From positions 62,001 to 126,000 of the forward strand of contig MWEG01000034.1 in the NCBI GenBank assembly GCA_002070945.1: 64,000 nucleotides of DNA, written 5' to 3'. Shown one piece after another: positions 1 to 8,100 of this stretch; positions within the stretch are counted from its first letter, which is position 1; every line of letters starts with the position of its first letter. The translations under genes and the position numbers were made by a program. The DNA is from Lentisphaerae bacterium ADurb.Bin082 (GTDB taxonomy: Bacteria; Verrucomicrobiota; Lentisphaeria; Oligosphaerales; Oligosphaeraceae). The notes beneath the pieces are model-generated. The model did no database searches. It was not told the DNA's origin and saw only the letters and a list, made by a program, of their open reading frames with translations.

Positions 1-322
1 CGTCGCGGCGTCCAGCCGATGAACGGCGCGCCAGACGGGCGTCCTCCTTGCGACGGGCCTCCATTGAGCGCCGCGCGTGCTCCTGAACGATGGCGCATTC
101 GTCCTCCAGAAGCGGGAGGAAGGCGTCCAGATCCATTGGGGAGAGGAAGCGCATGGCCATCGCCGCCTCGGCCCTGACCTCCCATTTCATGTCCTTGGCG
201 AAGGCAAGGAGTTCCTTCGCCGCCATGCGGCAGCCGTACTGCGCCTCCAGGCGGCGGGCGACGGCCCGCGCCTGCTCCAGCCTGTCCTGCCAGGCATCGT
301 CCATGATAAGATTGTCCTGCAT
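1..322 (-). CDS. HEAT-like helical repeat protein (partial, C-terminus outside window)
   Basis: An open frame runs on the minus strand from an ATG at 322 to the window edge without a stop, giving 107 visible codons. A clear AGGAG ribosome binding site lies 7 bases before the ATG. The translated part is charged and helical, with segments such as WEVRAEAAMAMRFL and DLDAFLPLLEDE that look like HEAT-type helix pairs ending in an Arg/Ala-rich stretch. The gene begins 11 bases after the stop of the ATPase at 334-2238, so the two are very probably co-transcribed. I infer a scaffold or adaptor role for the ATPase; no catalytic motif is visible. The family assignment is tentative because only the N-terminal part is present. 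Confidence 0.7.
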   Translation of the reverse strand, partial: MQDNLIMDDAWQDRLEQARAVARRLEAQYGCRMAAKELLAFAKDMKWEVRAEAAMAMRFLSPMDLDAFLPLLEDECAIVQEHARRSMEARRKEDARLARRSSAGRRD

Positions 323-333
323 GGTTGCATCTC

Positions 334-2238
334 CTATTTGTAGCAGTCCCTGCGCCGCTCGAAGGCCTCGCGCCCGCCCTCCAGCAGCTTGATGATGTGT
401 TCACGGCAGTCCATGAATGAGCCGTGGGCGCAGTCGCGCGCCTGTCCGTCCTCGGCGCGGAGCACCAGCATTCCCTCCGCGCCGCCCAGGACGGGAATGT
501 TGGGATTGTGGGTGACGAAGACCAGCTGTCGCCGCCCCTTCACGTCCAGCACGCTCTTGACGATGATCTCGTGGACATATCCGTTGTCCAGATTGTCCTC
601 GGGCTGGTCGATGAGAAGGGGACGGTCGCCGTCCATCAGGAGGATGGGGAGCACGGCGTTGCACTTCTGTCCAGTGGAGAGTTCGGAAGACGGGCGGTAG
701 CTCCTGCCGACGCGGAGCTCGATCTGCACCATGTCCTGCAGTTCCGCGGCCTCCAGCCGCGCCAGGGCATTCTCGTCCCGCAGTGCGCCCAGAACGGCTG
801 CGGTCTGGTGGTCGTCTGCCTCACGCCCGATGGCGGAGGCGATGGTGGAACGGTCGCCATTGCGGACCGCGTCCGCCAGGGCTGCGGGTGAGCAGGCGTT
901 GGAGACCAGGGAGGCCAGATGGCGTCCCTGGGGCAGGCCACGCAGGGCATCGCACAGCGCACCGAAGAATTCGGAGCGGTCGGCGAACTGGTTCATGGTC
1001 ACGCGGATGCCCGGGCAGAGGCGGCCGTTGATGTCCCTGACGATCTTCCGCCTGATGTCGGAGCGGCGGTCGTAGAGCGATGACAGGCGGGCGGACAGTT
1101 TTCTGCCCTCGTTCTGCTTTTCCTCCACCTGGACGCGCAGTTCCAGAAGACGGCGGCGGCTTTCCATGAGGGATTGCCGCTCGTTGAGGAGTTCCATGCG
1201 TTCCTCGGCGCGTTCGCGGCACTGGCGGTCCAGTTCAAGCGCCTCCTGATAGGCGACCTCACCGTTGTCGTGTCGCAGGGATAGTTCGCGCCCGATCTCC
1301 TCCATCTGGGAGGTGGCCTGCGAAAGGTGTTCGCCCAGCTGCTGGAAGGCATCCTCCGCATCCTCCTGGCAGCGGTTGAATACGGCGGTCATCTGCTCGA
1401 CCAGATCCGCGTTGTCGCTGTCCTCAAGTTCCTCGCCATTGAAGCGCAGGAGCGCTTCCCCGAAGGTCTTGGAGGCGTGCTGGAGCATTCCGGGGAACAG
1501 GCGTAACGCGTCCGAAAGGCGGCGGTGCATCTGGGATTCGACGGTGCGCATGCCGCGCTGCGCCTGGGCGTTCTGTATGTCCGCATTGACGCCGTCGCCT
1601 CCGCTCAGGTCGGCCAGCCGCCGCTCAACCTCGGGAAGCCTGTCCTGGCTCGGCTCCAGCGTAGACATCTCCTGGCGCAGGGGGACTATGGCCGCGTTAA
1701 TGGCGTTGACGGACGCCTTGACGCGGGAGAGTTCCGCGTCGATTTCCTGAAGATCGTCCCTCTTGAAGGAATCGATGAGGCGCAGCTGGGCGCGGCGGTC
1801 CATGGCAATCTCCTCAATTTCGTTCTGGCTGAACATGTCGAGACGGCAGAATGCGTCGCTGAATGGGATGCCCGTGGCATTGCCGTCCAGGCTCTTGACG
1901 ACGGGGCGGGTGTCCAGCAAATCTCCCGTCAGGCTGGTCTCCACGCTGCGGGAGATGATGTATTCCAGTCCTTCGCGCGTGCGAACCTTTACATCTATGT
2001 GGCCGCCGCGCAGATTGGCGGCCACCAGACGCGAGAGGCGCTCCCTTGCCTTCGGCTCGGGCGGCATCACGTCCAGGCAATAGCGGATGAACTCCAGGCA
2101 GGAGGTCTTGCCGGTGCCGCGTGCGCCGATGATGCAGTTGAGGCCCTCCGTGAAGTCATAGGAGGTCCCGTTGAGGAAACCGCCGACAATGTTCATGCCC
2201 AGCAGTCTTCCCGAAGTGATTTTCCTTTCTTCAGCCAT
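334..2238 (-). CDS. SMC/ABC-like AAA ATPase with central coiled coil
   Basis: A 634-residue ATPase of the SMC/Rad50-like ABC superfamily. The Walker A motif GARGTGKT is at about residues 38-45. A long central region rich in Glu, Arg and Leu should form a coiled coil. The C-terminal part carries an ABC signature (LSTGQK), a Walker B (LLIDQPED) and an H-loop (VTHNPNIPVLG). The LLIDQPED...THNPNIPVLG combination is known from AAA-like ATPases such as the TrlF type, many of which lie in defence loci. I chose the ATG at 2238 because GGAG lies 8 bases upstream; an in-frame ATG at 2283 would add 15 residues. The gene heads an operon with the HEAT-like gene and is divergent from a WYL regulator. A phage-defence or DNA-transaction role is inferred. 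Confidence 0.85.
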   Translation of the reverse strand: MAEERKITSGRLLGMNIVGGFLNGTSYDFTEGLNCIIGARGTGKTSCLEFIRYCLDVMPPEPKARERLSRLVAANLRGGHIDVKVRTREGLEYIISRSVETSLTGDLLDTRPVVKSLDGNATGIPFSDAFCRLDMFSQNEIEEIAMDRRAQLRLIDSFKRDDLQEIDAELSRVKASVNAINAAIVPLRQEMSTLEPSQDRLPEVERRLADLSGGDGVNADIQNAQAQRGMRTVESQMHRRLSDALRLFPGMLQHASKTFGEALLRFNGEELEDSDNADLVEQMTAVFNRCQEDAEDAFQQLGEHLSQATSQMEEIGRELSLRHDNGEVAYQEALELDRQCRERAEERMELLNERQSLMESRRRLLELRVQVEEKQNEGRKLSARLSSLYDRRSDIRRKIVRDINGRLCPGIRVTMNQFADRSEFFGALCDALRGLPQGRHLASLVSNACSPAALADAVRNGDRSTIASAIGREADDHQTAAVLGALRDENALARLEAAELQDMVQIELRVGRSYRPSSELSTGQKCNAVLPILLMDGDRPLLIDQPEDNLDNGYVHEIIVKSVLDVKGRRQLVFVTHNPNIPVLGGAEGMLVLRAEDGQARDCAHGSFMDCREHIIKLLEGGREAFERRRDCYK

Positions 2239-2510
2239 TGTTGTTTCTCCAGTTTGTCTTGTTCCAGGCGACGATGCCGTCATCGCGCCATACGTTCTCT
2301 TTTTTTGTTACGCCGCATACTATATTTAAGTAAAACGTCAAAACATGACATTGAGAAATTTTGACGAATAAATTTGTGATTTTTTAGGCGAATAATCCGA
2401 TTTCGTGCAGGAAAATCAATGGAGACGGCTGTAAATCCAAAGAAATGCCATTAGATTATAGCCATAGTAAAAAGGCATTGAATGACATTCTACAACATGG
2501 AGGCGTTAAT
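2239..2510. promoter_or_regulatory. Divergent promoter region with inverted repeat operator candidate
   Basis: This spacer separates the ATPase operon (minus) from the WYL regulator gene (plus) and is much more AT-rich than its flanks. It holds a perfect 8-bp inverted repeat, CGTCAAAA at 2336-2343 and TTTTGACG at 2359-2366, separated by 15 bases. WYL regulators commonly bind inverted repeats and repress divergent operons, so this is the best candidate operator. No convincing -35/-10 pair could be fixed by eye. Confidence 0.5.
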
Positions 2511-3518
2511 ATGAAGGCCGCATCAGGGGTGGCGAAGAAGCAGTATCTGCGCATGTCCCACATCGTGTCCCTGCTGAAACAGGGGAGGAAGGTGACGGTG
2601 GAAAGCCTGGTCAAGGAATTCCGCTACGCCGAGGGGCCGGGCATGGAGGCGCTGGAGTGTTCCCGCGAAACGGTCATACGGGACATCGCCGCGCTGAAGC
2701 GCCTGGGTTGCGACATCGGCTATGCCCGTTCCGAGGAGAGCTACTATCTGAAGAATCCAAGCTGGACCTTCGATGTTCCTGCCGTGCTGGACGACAGCGA
2801 GCTTCTGGCCATCGTGCTGGGATGCCGCTTTGCGCAGGAGGTGTTCCCGACCTCGGTGAGCGCTCCCGTCACGCAGGCGGTGAACGAGATCCTTCGGAGC
2901 AACACGGCGGACTTCATGGGGACGGCGATGATGGACACGCTGAAGATTCTCGGCTCCCAGACGCCTTGCCCCGACAGCGACGTGTTCCCTGCCGTCATCG
3001 AGGCGTGGACAAAACGGCGCATACTGCACATCGTCTATCTGGACGGCAAGGACAGGCGCACGGAACGCGACATCGACCCGTATTATCTGGTGTACCACAA
3101 CGAGACCTGGATCATCCTGGGATACTGCCGCATGCGGAAGGCGGAACACACCTTCATGGTTGGCCGCATTCTGGAGGCGACCGTCCTTCCCGATATATTC
3201 TATGTGGACGAGGAGCTGCGCTCCCACATGCTGGAGCGCCTGAAGCCTGAGAAACTCTTCGAGATTGGTGAACCCATAGACGCGAAGATTCAAGTCGGGG
3301 TGTCCGCGCGCCGCCGACTGGAACTGTCGCCCCTGCATTCGCAGCAGGAAATCACCGACCTCGGCGACGGCAAGTACCTGGTGACCCTCCCTGGCATCCC
3401 CATGAACGTGGTCGTGCCCTGGATCATGCGCCAGTGCGGCGGGGCAATCCCCCTGGAGCCGCCACGACTCGTGGAGGAAATCCGCTCCATTGCATCCCAA
3501 ATTACGGCATCGCTGTGA
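2511..3518 (+). CDS. WYL-domain transcriptional regulator
   Basis: A 335-residue regulator. The N-terminus (about residues 5-75) reads as a winged helix-turn-helix (LVKEF, SRETVIRDIAALKRLG), typical of DeoR/WYL proteins. A WYL domain follows at about residues 165-225, with the core IDPYYLVYHNETWIILGYC; the WYL triplet itself is replaced by YYL. A C-terminal WCX-like extension follows. I place the start at 2511 because GGAGG lies 7 bases upstream, although the frame stays open back to 2445. WYL regulators such as BrxR and CapW control phage-defence operons and sense nucleic acid ligands. Its divergent position suggests that it controls the ATPase/HEAT-like operon. A rho-independent terminator follows at 3590. 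Confidence 0.88.
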   Translation: MKAASGVAKKQYLRMSHIVSLLKQGRKVTVESLVKEFRYAEGPGMEALECSRETVIRDIAALKRLGCDIGYARSEESYYLKNPSWTFDVPAVLDDSELLAIVLGCRFAQEVFPTSVSAPVTQAVNEILRSNTADFMGTAMMDTLKILGSQTPCPDSDVFPAVIEAWTKRRILHIVYLDGKDRRTERDIDPYYLVYHNETWIILGYCRMRKAEHTFMVGRILEATVLPDIFYVDEELRSHMLERLKPEKLFEIGEPIDAKIQVGVSARRRLELSPLHSQQEITDLGDGKYLVTLPGIPMNVVVPWIMRQCGGAIPLEPPRLVEEIRSIASQITASL

Positions 3519-3958
3519 TTCCCATGACTATTCTTAAAATAGATAGGATAGGTTGATTATTACGGCATCGCCAGATTGGCGACCGTTTCAAAGCCCGTTT
3601 CCCATTTTTCGGGGCGGGCTTTTTTTGTGCCCTGATTCGGGGGGATTTTGCGTGATGCGGCCACATTGGGGCCACGTCTGGGACAGGCGTTTGCGAGGTC
3701 AAAACGAGGCTTTTTCGCGCTTCTGGCGATGCGATGTGGCCATGCCGGTATGTCCAGAAAGTCCACATTCACCCCATGTCCCGTCCATGGAAAGGACACG
3801 GCTTTTTTGATGTGGCCACTTCATTTTTCTTCCAGCAGGGGTAAGGCGTGGCCTGGAAATGGCCTGCCCGTGGCCTTGTTTAGACTAATATTTATTTGAG
3901 TGTCTATTAATCCGCGTGACAAGAAAACGACCAGAATCACGCAACAACGGAGACACCC
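3519..3958. other. Gene-free spacer after the WYL gene
   Basis: No convincing gene is present in this 440-base stretch. It contains a 13-bp direct repeat ATTACGGCATCGC (3501-3513, overlapping the WYL stop, and 3559-3571), the terminator at 3590, several GTGGCC-centred short palindromes between 3660 and 3880, and an AT-rich stretch near 3880-3920 with a TAGAC...GTCTA inverted repeat. That last part is the likely promoter area for the next gene. Confidence 0.6.
3590..3627 (+). terminator. Rho-independent terminator of the WYL gene
   Basis: The stem AAAGCCCG (3590-3597) pairs with CGGGCTTT (3615-3622) and continues into a run of T. It lies about 70 bases after the WYL stop codon. Confidence 0.85.
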
Positions 3959-4282
3959 ATGAGATTCAGTGAACTATCGAAAGCATCGCAGGGCATGATC
4001 AGCCTCTGCCGCGAAATCAACTTCGGCCTCGTAATGGACATCGACGTCGTCAATGGCGAGCCGCGCGCCACATCAAGCACCCGCAAGCGCACCTACATCC
4101 GCCTGGACAGGCCAGCGGAGGCAACCACCAAGGCCGAGCCATACGACTTCACGCTCTGCGCCCAGCAGGAGCAGTTCATCAGGCGGATTCGGGTGCTTGG
4201 CAACGGGCGCATCGCCTCGCTGGAGGTGCGTGATGGGCGTCCAGCGAACATCAGCATCGAGGAGGTGGTCCCCATGCTATAG
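3959..4282 (+). CDS. Small protein of unknown function in recombinase module
   Basis: A 107-residue soluble protein with no motif I recognise. The ATG at 3959 is preceded by GGAGA about 7 bases upstream. The protein is polar with a mixed alpha/beta look; it has no signal peptide, membrane segment or cysteine pair. The N-terminal half contains INFGLVMDIDVV and a serine/arginine-rich loop, and the C-terminal half contains a strand-like IRRIRVLGNGRIASLEV. It is the first gene of the recombinase region and is followed by a strong terminator at 4343, so it probably forms its own transcript. A role in the element, for example as a small DNA-binding or control protein, would be pure inference. Confidence 0.65.
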   Translation: MRFSELSKASQGMISLCREINFGLVMDIDVVNGEPRATSSTRKRTYIRLDRPAEATTKAEPYDFTLCAQQEQFIRRIRVLGNGRIASLEVRDGRPANISIEEVVPML

Positions 4283-4342
4283 ACGAGAACATAAAAATCA
4301 GAACCAATACGGTATTCAACTGACAGACTGACCTGAACAACA

Positions 4343-4403
4343 GGAGGTGGTCGGGAATGCCGCCAGACACACGGCTGGCGTATCCCGACCATCTCCTTTT
4401 TTT
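4343..4403 (+). terminator. Strong rho-independent terminator
   Basis: GGAGGTGGTCGGGA (4343-4356) pairs with TCCCGACCATCTCC (4383-4396) with a single G-T wobble. The stem is extended inside by CGCCAG/CTGGCG and followed by seven T. It separates the small gene at 3959 from the sigma-like gene at 4455. Confidence 0.9.
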
Positions 4404-4454
4404 CTGTGCCTGGCGGCTTCCCGGCTTCCTCCGCTAACCCGAGAGGAAACCAAA

Positions 4455-5153
4455 ATGGAAGACACCATCAGAAAGAACGCCGCCAGGGCGGCACAGGAAA
4501 TCGAGAAGCAGAATGGGAACGAGGAGAGGCTTCGCCCGTTCCCGACCAGCTATCCGGGCGGCATCACGCCCGACACGCTGTTCGATGAGAGAAGCGAGCG
4601 CATCATCCGGGCTCAGGCGGACAAGCTGATACAGACGGGGCTGTTCCAGAAACACGAGCGGGACGACCTGGAGAACGAGTTCCGAGTCATCCTGGCATAC
4701 GAGATGGCCAAGTACGACCCGGCAAAGGACCGCTACACCTTCACCGCCACGGTGCTGGCGAAGCGCGGCTTGAACATGGTCATCCACAGGAACGTGGAAC
4801 TGAAGCGGCAGCCCGCCATCGTTTCCTTGGACGAGCCAGCCCCCAGCGGACGCCCATTCATCGATCTGATTGCCGCTGAGGACGAGCGCGCCCGCCGCGA
4901 GGCGGCAGTGAAGATTGAGCGTGCCCACCGGCGCAGGGAGGATGCGCTTCACAGGATGCTGGAGGCTCTGTCACCCGTTGACGTGCGCATCTGCGAGATG
5001 GTGATGGGCGGCTCCAGCTACAGCGAAATCGGCAGGGCCGTGGGTCTCGCCAAGGGCAGCGTCTGCAAGAGAATCAGCCGCATCATCCGTCCGCTGGCAA
5101 TTGAGTTTGGTTTCACGCCCGTCAATGCGCATGAGGGAGGTGACGAGGAATGA
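4455..5153 (+). CDS. Sigma-70-like DNA-binding protein
   Basis: A 232-residue protein with the layout of a small sigma-70 family member. Residues of about 75-115 (EMAKYDPAKDRYTFTATVLAKRGL) resemble region 2. The C-terminal helix-turn-helix VMGGSSYSEIGRAVGLAKGSVCKRISRI at about residues 180-210 is a region 4-type domain. The start at 4455 follows a GAGAGGAAAC ribosome binding site; a longer frame back to 4347 would overlap the terminator at 4343-4403 and is rejected. The stop codon overlaps the ATG of the next small ORF. Similar sigma-like proteins occur in phage-like and recombinase-bearing elements. I infer a regulator of the integrase operon rather than a housekeeping sigma factor. Confidence 0.75.
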   Translation: MEDTIRKNAARAAQEIEKQNGNEERLRPFPTSYPGGITPDTLFDERSERIIRAQADKLIQTGLFQKHERDDLENEFRVILAYEMAKYDPAKDRYTFTATVLAKRGLNMVIHRNVELKRQPAIVSLDEPAPSGRPFIDLIAAEDERARREAAVKIERAHRRREDALHRMLEALSPVDVRICEMVMGGSSYSEIGRAVGLAKGSVCKRISRIIRPLAIEFGFTPVNAHEGGDEE

Positions 5154-5290
5154 GCGGAAAGGCAGAAGACAAAGGCAAGGCCCCGGAAGGGGCGCGTCTC
5201 ATCCTTCTCATCCTGGCGGCTGGAATCCTGCGAAAATGCGGACATAAGGCCCCCTGCGCGGTGGAAAAGCCGCCTAAGGAGGCTGAATAG
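5150..5290 (+). CDS. 46-residue small protein, translationally coupled
   Basis: A 46-codon ORF whose ATG overlaps the TGA of the sigma-like gene in the ATGA arrangement, preceded by GAGG within the upstream gene. The peptide has a charged, lysine-rich N-terminus, one short hydrophobic stretch (LILLILAAGIL, about residues 17-27) and a basic tail with two cysteines and a proline-rich end. It might be a single-pass membrane peptide. The start-stop overlap and ribosome binding site argue for translation. No family is recognised. Confidence 0.5.
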   Translation: MSGKAEDKGKAPEGARLILLILAAGILRKCGHKAPCAVEKPPKEAE

Positions 5291-5383
5291 AGGGCTTGCG
5301 ACTGGATTAAAGGTGAATGACGGTCTTTTTAAGCGCAACCGCCGACACAGGGCGGCGGATGGCAAACATTCAGGAGAAATACC

Positions 5384-5821
5384 ATGGCAGATGAAAATGA
5401 AAGCGAAGTGCGGCTGAAATTGCTGGCGCTCCAGCGCATGACTACGGAGGAGCTAAAGGAGAAATGGAAGGCGCTGTACGGGACGACACCGCCCGCATAC
5501 GGCGATGTCTTCATGCGGAAGCGCCTGGCGTTCCGCATCCAGGAGCTGATATACGGCGGGCTGGACGCGGGGACGAAGGAGAAGCTGGACGAGGTCAAAG
5601 ACGGGAATATCACCCGCAAGGTGACTGGCTTCCGCATCGGGACGGTCATCACCCGCGAGTGGCACGGGCAACGCTATGAGGTGCGCGTGATCAACGGCGG
5701 CTACGAGTGGAATGGCGGCGTCTATGGCTCGCTGTCCGCCGTGGCGAGGGCCATAACGGGCATCAACAGGAACGGGCACGTCTTCTTCAACATCCCGTCG
5801 GACAAGGAGGGGGCGAAATGA
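5384..5821 (+). CDS. DUF2924 family protein (recombinase partner)
   Basis: A 145-residue protein matching the DUF2924 pattern: an N-terminal helical part with MTTEELKEKWKALYGT and a C-terminal beta part with GTVITREWHGQRYEV, GYEWNGGVYGSLSAVARAITG and the closing HVFFNIP. Members of this family are usually encoded immediately before a large serine recombinase, as here, and are thought to assist or regulate recombination; the biochemical role is not established. AGGAG precedes the ATG by about 9 bases. Its TGA overlaps the recombinase start, which implies coupled translation and a fixed expression ratio. Confidence 0.88.
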   Translation: MADENESEVRLKLLALQRMTTEELKEKWKALYGTTPPAYGDVFMRKRLAFRIQELIYGGLDAGTKEKLDEVKDGNITRKVTGFRIGTVITREWHGQRYEVRVINGGYEWNGGVYGSLSAVARAITGINRNGHVFFNIPSDKEGAK

Positions 5822-7614
5822 TGAAGGCACAGGCAAGGGAACAGGTCCGGTGCGCGGTCTATACGCGGAAAAGCACGGACGAGGGGCTTGACAAGGAGTT
5901 CAACTCGCTGGACGCCCAGCGTGAGGCGGGCGAAGCGTATGTGGCCAGCCAGCGGTACAAGGGGTGGTTCTGCCTTCCCGACCGCTATGACGACGGCGGG
6001 TATTCGGGCGGCAACTTGAACCGCCCCGCGCTGGCGCGGCTCCGCCAGGACATCGCTGACGGGAAGATAGACGTGGTGGTCGTCTATAAGATCGACCGAC
6101 TCTCCAGAAGCCTCTGCGACTTCTCGGAGCTCTTCCACGATTTCGAGCGGAACCATGTGGAATTCGTCTCGGTGACGCAGGACATCAACACCTCGACCAG
6201 TACGGGGCGGATGATGCTGAACATCCTGATGAGCTTCGCGCAGTACGAGCGCGAGATCATCACAGAGCGCATCAAGGACAAGGTGGCTGCCGCCAAGAAG
6301 AAGGGGATGCACACGGGCGGCTACCCGGCCATAGGCTACGCATCCGACCCGAAGACGCACAGGCTGGTCGTCATCCCTGAACAGGCGGAGCTGGTGCGGC
6401 GCATCTTCGAGGACTACCTGCGGCTGGGTTCGGTGAAGCAGGTGTGCGCTACGCTCAATGCGGAGGGTCTCCGAACGCCCGAGTGGACGAGCACCAAGGG
6501 GCGCGTCCACGGCGGGAAGGAGTTCACCATGGCGATGATGTACGACATGCTGGACAACCCGGTCTATATCGGGAAGGTGCGGCACTACGACCAGATATAC
6601 GAGGGCGAGCAGGAGGCCATCATCAGCCAGGAGCTGTGGGACGGCGTCCATTCGACGCTGGAGGGCAACCGCCGCGCCGAGGGTGCGCAGCACATCCTCT
6701 TCACGCCAATGCGGGGCCTCATCCGTTGCGGGCACTGCGGAGGATTCATGAAGAGCTCGAGCACGAAGCGGGACAAGAACCGCTACTACCGCTACTGGGT
6801 ATGCGACAAGGATATGCGGCGCTCGGTCTCCATCTGTCCGCTGAAGCGCGCCCCAGCCGATGATCTGGAGCGCATCATCCTGGAGCACGCGATGTCGGTT
6901 CTTTCGCGTCCCGAGCTATACGCGGGGCTTAAGCGGGTGATGGACGAGTGCCATCCCGAGGCCAACATGACAATGGAAACGCTGCGTAGCGCGGGCGGCG
7001 ACCTGCAGGAGATTTGGGAGTACCTTTACCCCATAGAGAAATACAAGCTCATACGCTCGCTGGTGGCCGAGGTGCGCGTCTTCAGGGACCGCATTGACAT
7101 CGAATACAACGTGAAGGGCATCGGGTCGCTTCTGAAGGAGCAGGTTGAGAGCGGAGGGCAGGGGTCTTCCGCGGCATCGGAGAAGACCGTGCTGAAGGCT
7201 GGTACGCTGAAGCTGGTGGAACTTCCCGGCGGGAATCTGCTGGAGGTGATTCCATGCTCCATGCGCTACAATGGACGCAGTACCGCCGTCATCGAGACCG
7301 ATGGGGAGAAGAAGCTTGTTCCCGAGACGATGAACCCGATCCAGAAGGCGCTGACCCAGGGGCTCCGATTCTGCGCCGTGATGGAGGGCGAGGAACCGCC
7401 AGCAAGCCTCACGGCGCTGGCCGCCCAGACGGGAATGGACAGGACATTCCTGTACCACAGCATGGAGATGGCGAACCTTGCCCCCGACATACAGAAGGCG
7501 ATCGTGGACGGACTTGTGCCCCGCGACCTGACCTTGAAGAGACTGCGGAAGGGAATCCCGGAGGCCTGGGTGGACCAGCGGAAGGTATTCGGCTTCCAGA
7601 ATCTCCCTGTGTGA
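5818..7614 (+). CDS. Large serine recombinase / site-specific integrase
   Basis: A 598-residue serine recombinase. The resolvase catalytic domain is at the N-terminus, with nucleophile Ser19 in YTRKSTDEG and the conserved YKIDRLSRS and FAQYEREIITERIK segments up to about residue 155. It is followed by a recombinase domain (about 165-290), a zinc ribbon beginning near residue 303 with CGHCGGF and a second pair of cysteines, and a C-terminal tail with a helix-turn-helix-like LAAQTGMDRTFLYHS. The ATG at 5818 overlaps the TGA of the DUF2924 gene. Such enzymes integrate and excise mobile elements at short attachment sites. No phage structural genes are nearby, so the element is either a remnant or lies mostly to the left of the window. 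Confidence 0.95.
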   Translation: MMKAQAREQVRCAVYTRKSTDEGLDKEFNSLDAQREAGEAYVASQRYKGWFCLPDRYDDGGYSGGNLNRPALARLRQDIADGKIDVVVVYKIDRLSRSLCDFSELFHDFERNHVEFVSVTQDINTSTSTGRMMLNILMSFAQYEREIITERIKDKVAAAKKKGMHTGGYPAIGYASDPKTHRLVVIPEQAELVRRIFEDYLRLGSVKQVCATLNAEGLRTPEWTSTKGRVHGGKEFTMAMMYDMLDNPVYIGKVRHYDQIYEGEQEAIISQELWDGVHSTLEGNRRAEGAQHILFTPMRGLIRCGHCGGFMKSSSTKRDKNRYYRYWVCDKDMRRSVSICPLKRAPADDLERIILEHAMSVLSRPELYAGLKRVMDECHPEANMTMETLRSAGGDLQEIWEYLYPIEKYKLIRSLVAEVRVFRDRIDIEYNVKGIGSLLKEQVESGGQGSSAASEKTVLKAGTLKLVELPGGNLLEVIPCSMRYNGRSTAVIETDGEKKLVPETMNPIQKALTQGLRFCAVMEGEEPPASLTALAAQTGMDRTFLYHSMEMANLAPDIQKAIVDGLVPRDLTLKRLRKGIPEAWVDQRKVFGFQNLPV

Positions 7615-7641
7615 CCGGTTCGTATAAATGACTTGGACTTC

Positions 7642-7690
7642 AAGACCGTCCGCGCCGTGTTTGGCGACACAGCGCGGGCGGTCTTTTTTT
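7642..7690 (+). terminator. Rho-independent terminator of the recombinase
   Basis: AAGACCGTCCGCGC (7642-7655) pairs with GCGCGGGCGGTCTT (7672-7685) and leads into T7. It lies 28 bases after the recombinase stop. Confidence 0.92.
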
Positions 7691-7845
7691 ATGCCACTTT
7701 GCCTGTGTCTAAATAGACGGGGTTTTTACTTTTGCAGGGTCTCTGAACTTTTCGCCAGAAACGAACCGCAGACATAAATTGAAACGGGCTTAAGTGCCTT
7801 ATTTACACTGTGTTAGCAAATAGTGTTCAAACTGGGTGCTCATTG

Positions 7846-8004
7846 CTCAAGAGGGGGTGTGACGACCTTTGGCCGTCTAAAATGTTTGTTTTTGCACCTC
7901 ACGGTGTCAAGGACGCTCTAATTTCCAAACGGATAGACAAAATCGGAATTTTGAGGAGGAAATTTTGGAGGGGGTCGTCACACCCTTTGGGCAACCTTCT
8001 TGAG
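7846..8004. repeat. Long nested inverted repeat downstream of the integrase
   Basis: Two nested arms are visible. Outer arms are CTCAAGA (7846-7852) and TCTTGAG (7998-8004). Inner arms are GGGTGTGACGACC (7855-7867) and GGTCGTCACACCC (7973-7985), a perfect 13-bp inverted repeat enclosing about 105 bases. A further TTGAGAC/GTCTCAA pair lies at 8000-8039. The only ORF here, 7810-8022, lacks a ribosome binding site and coding character. The block sits in the 524-base spacer 7615-8138. Otherwise that spacer holds the terminators at 7642 and 8101 and nothing I can name. Confidence 0.75.
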
Positions 8005-8100
8005 ACAAATAGACGTTTTTGAGAAAAAGAGCGTCTCAAAACCGGGCGGGATAGCATCTATGATAGCAGTTTTGAGGTGGAAAACACGGTGGAAAATACG

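Noticed and set aside
2239..2283. Longer start for the SMC-like ATPase at 2283
   Set aside because: The ATG at 2238 has a better placed GGAG, and the extra residues look non-conserved in character.
7810..8022. 70-residue ORF in the spacer after the recombinase
   Set aside because: No ribosome binding site, and it coincides with a long inverted repeat that explains the sequence constraint better.
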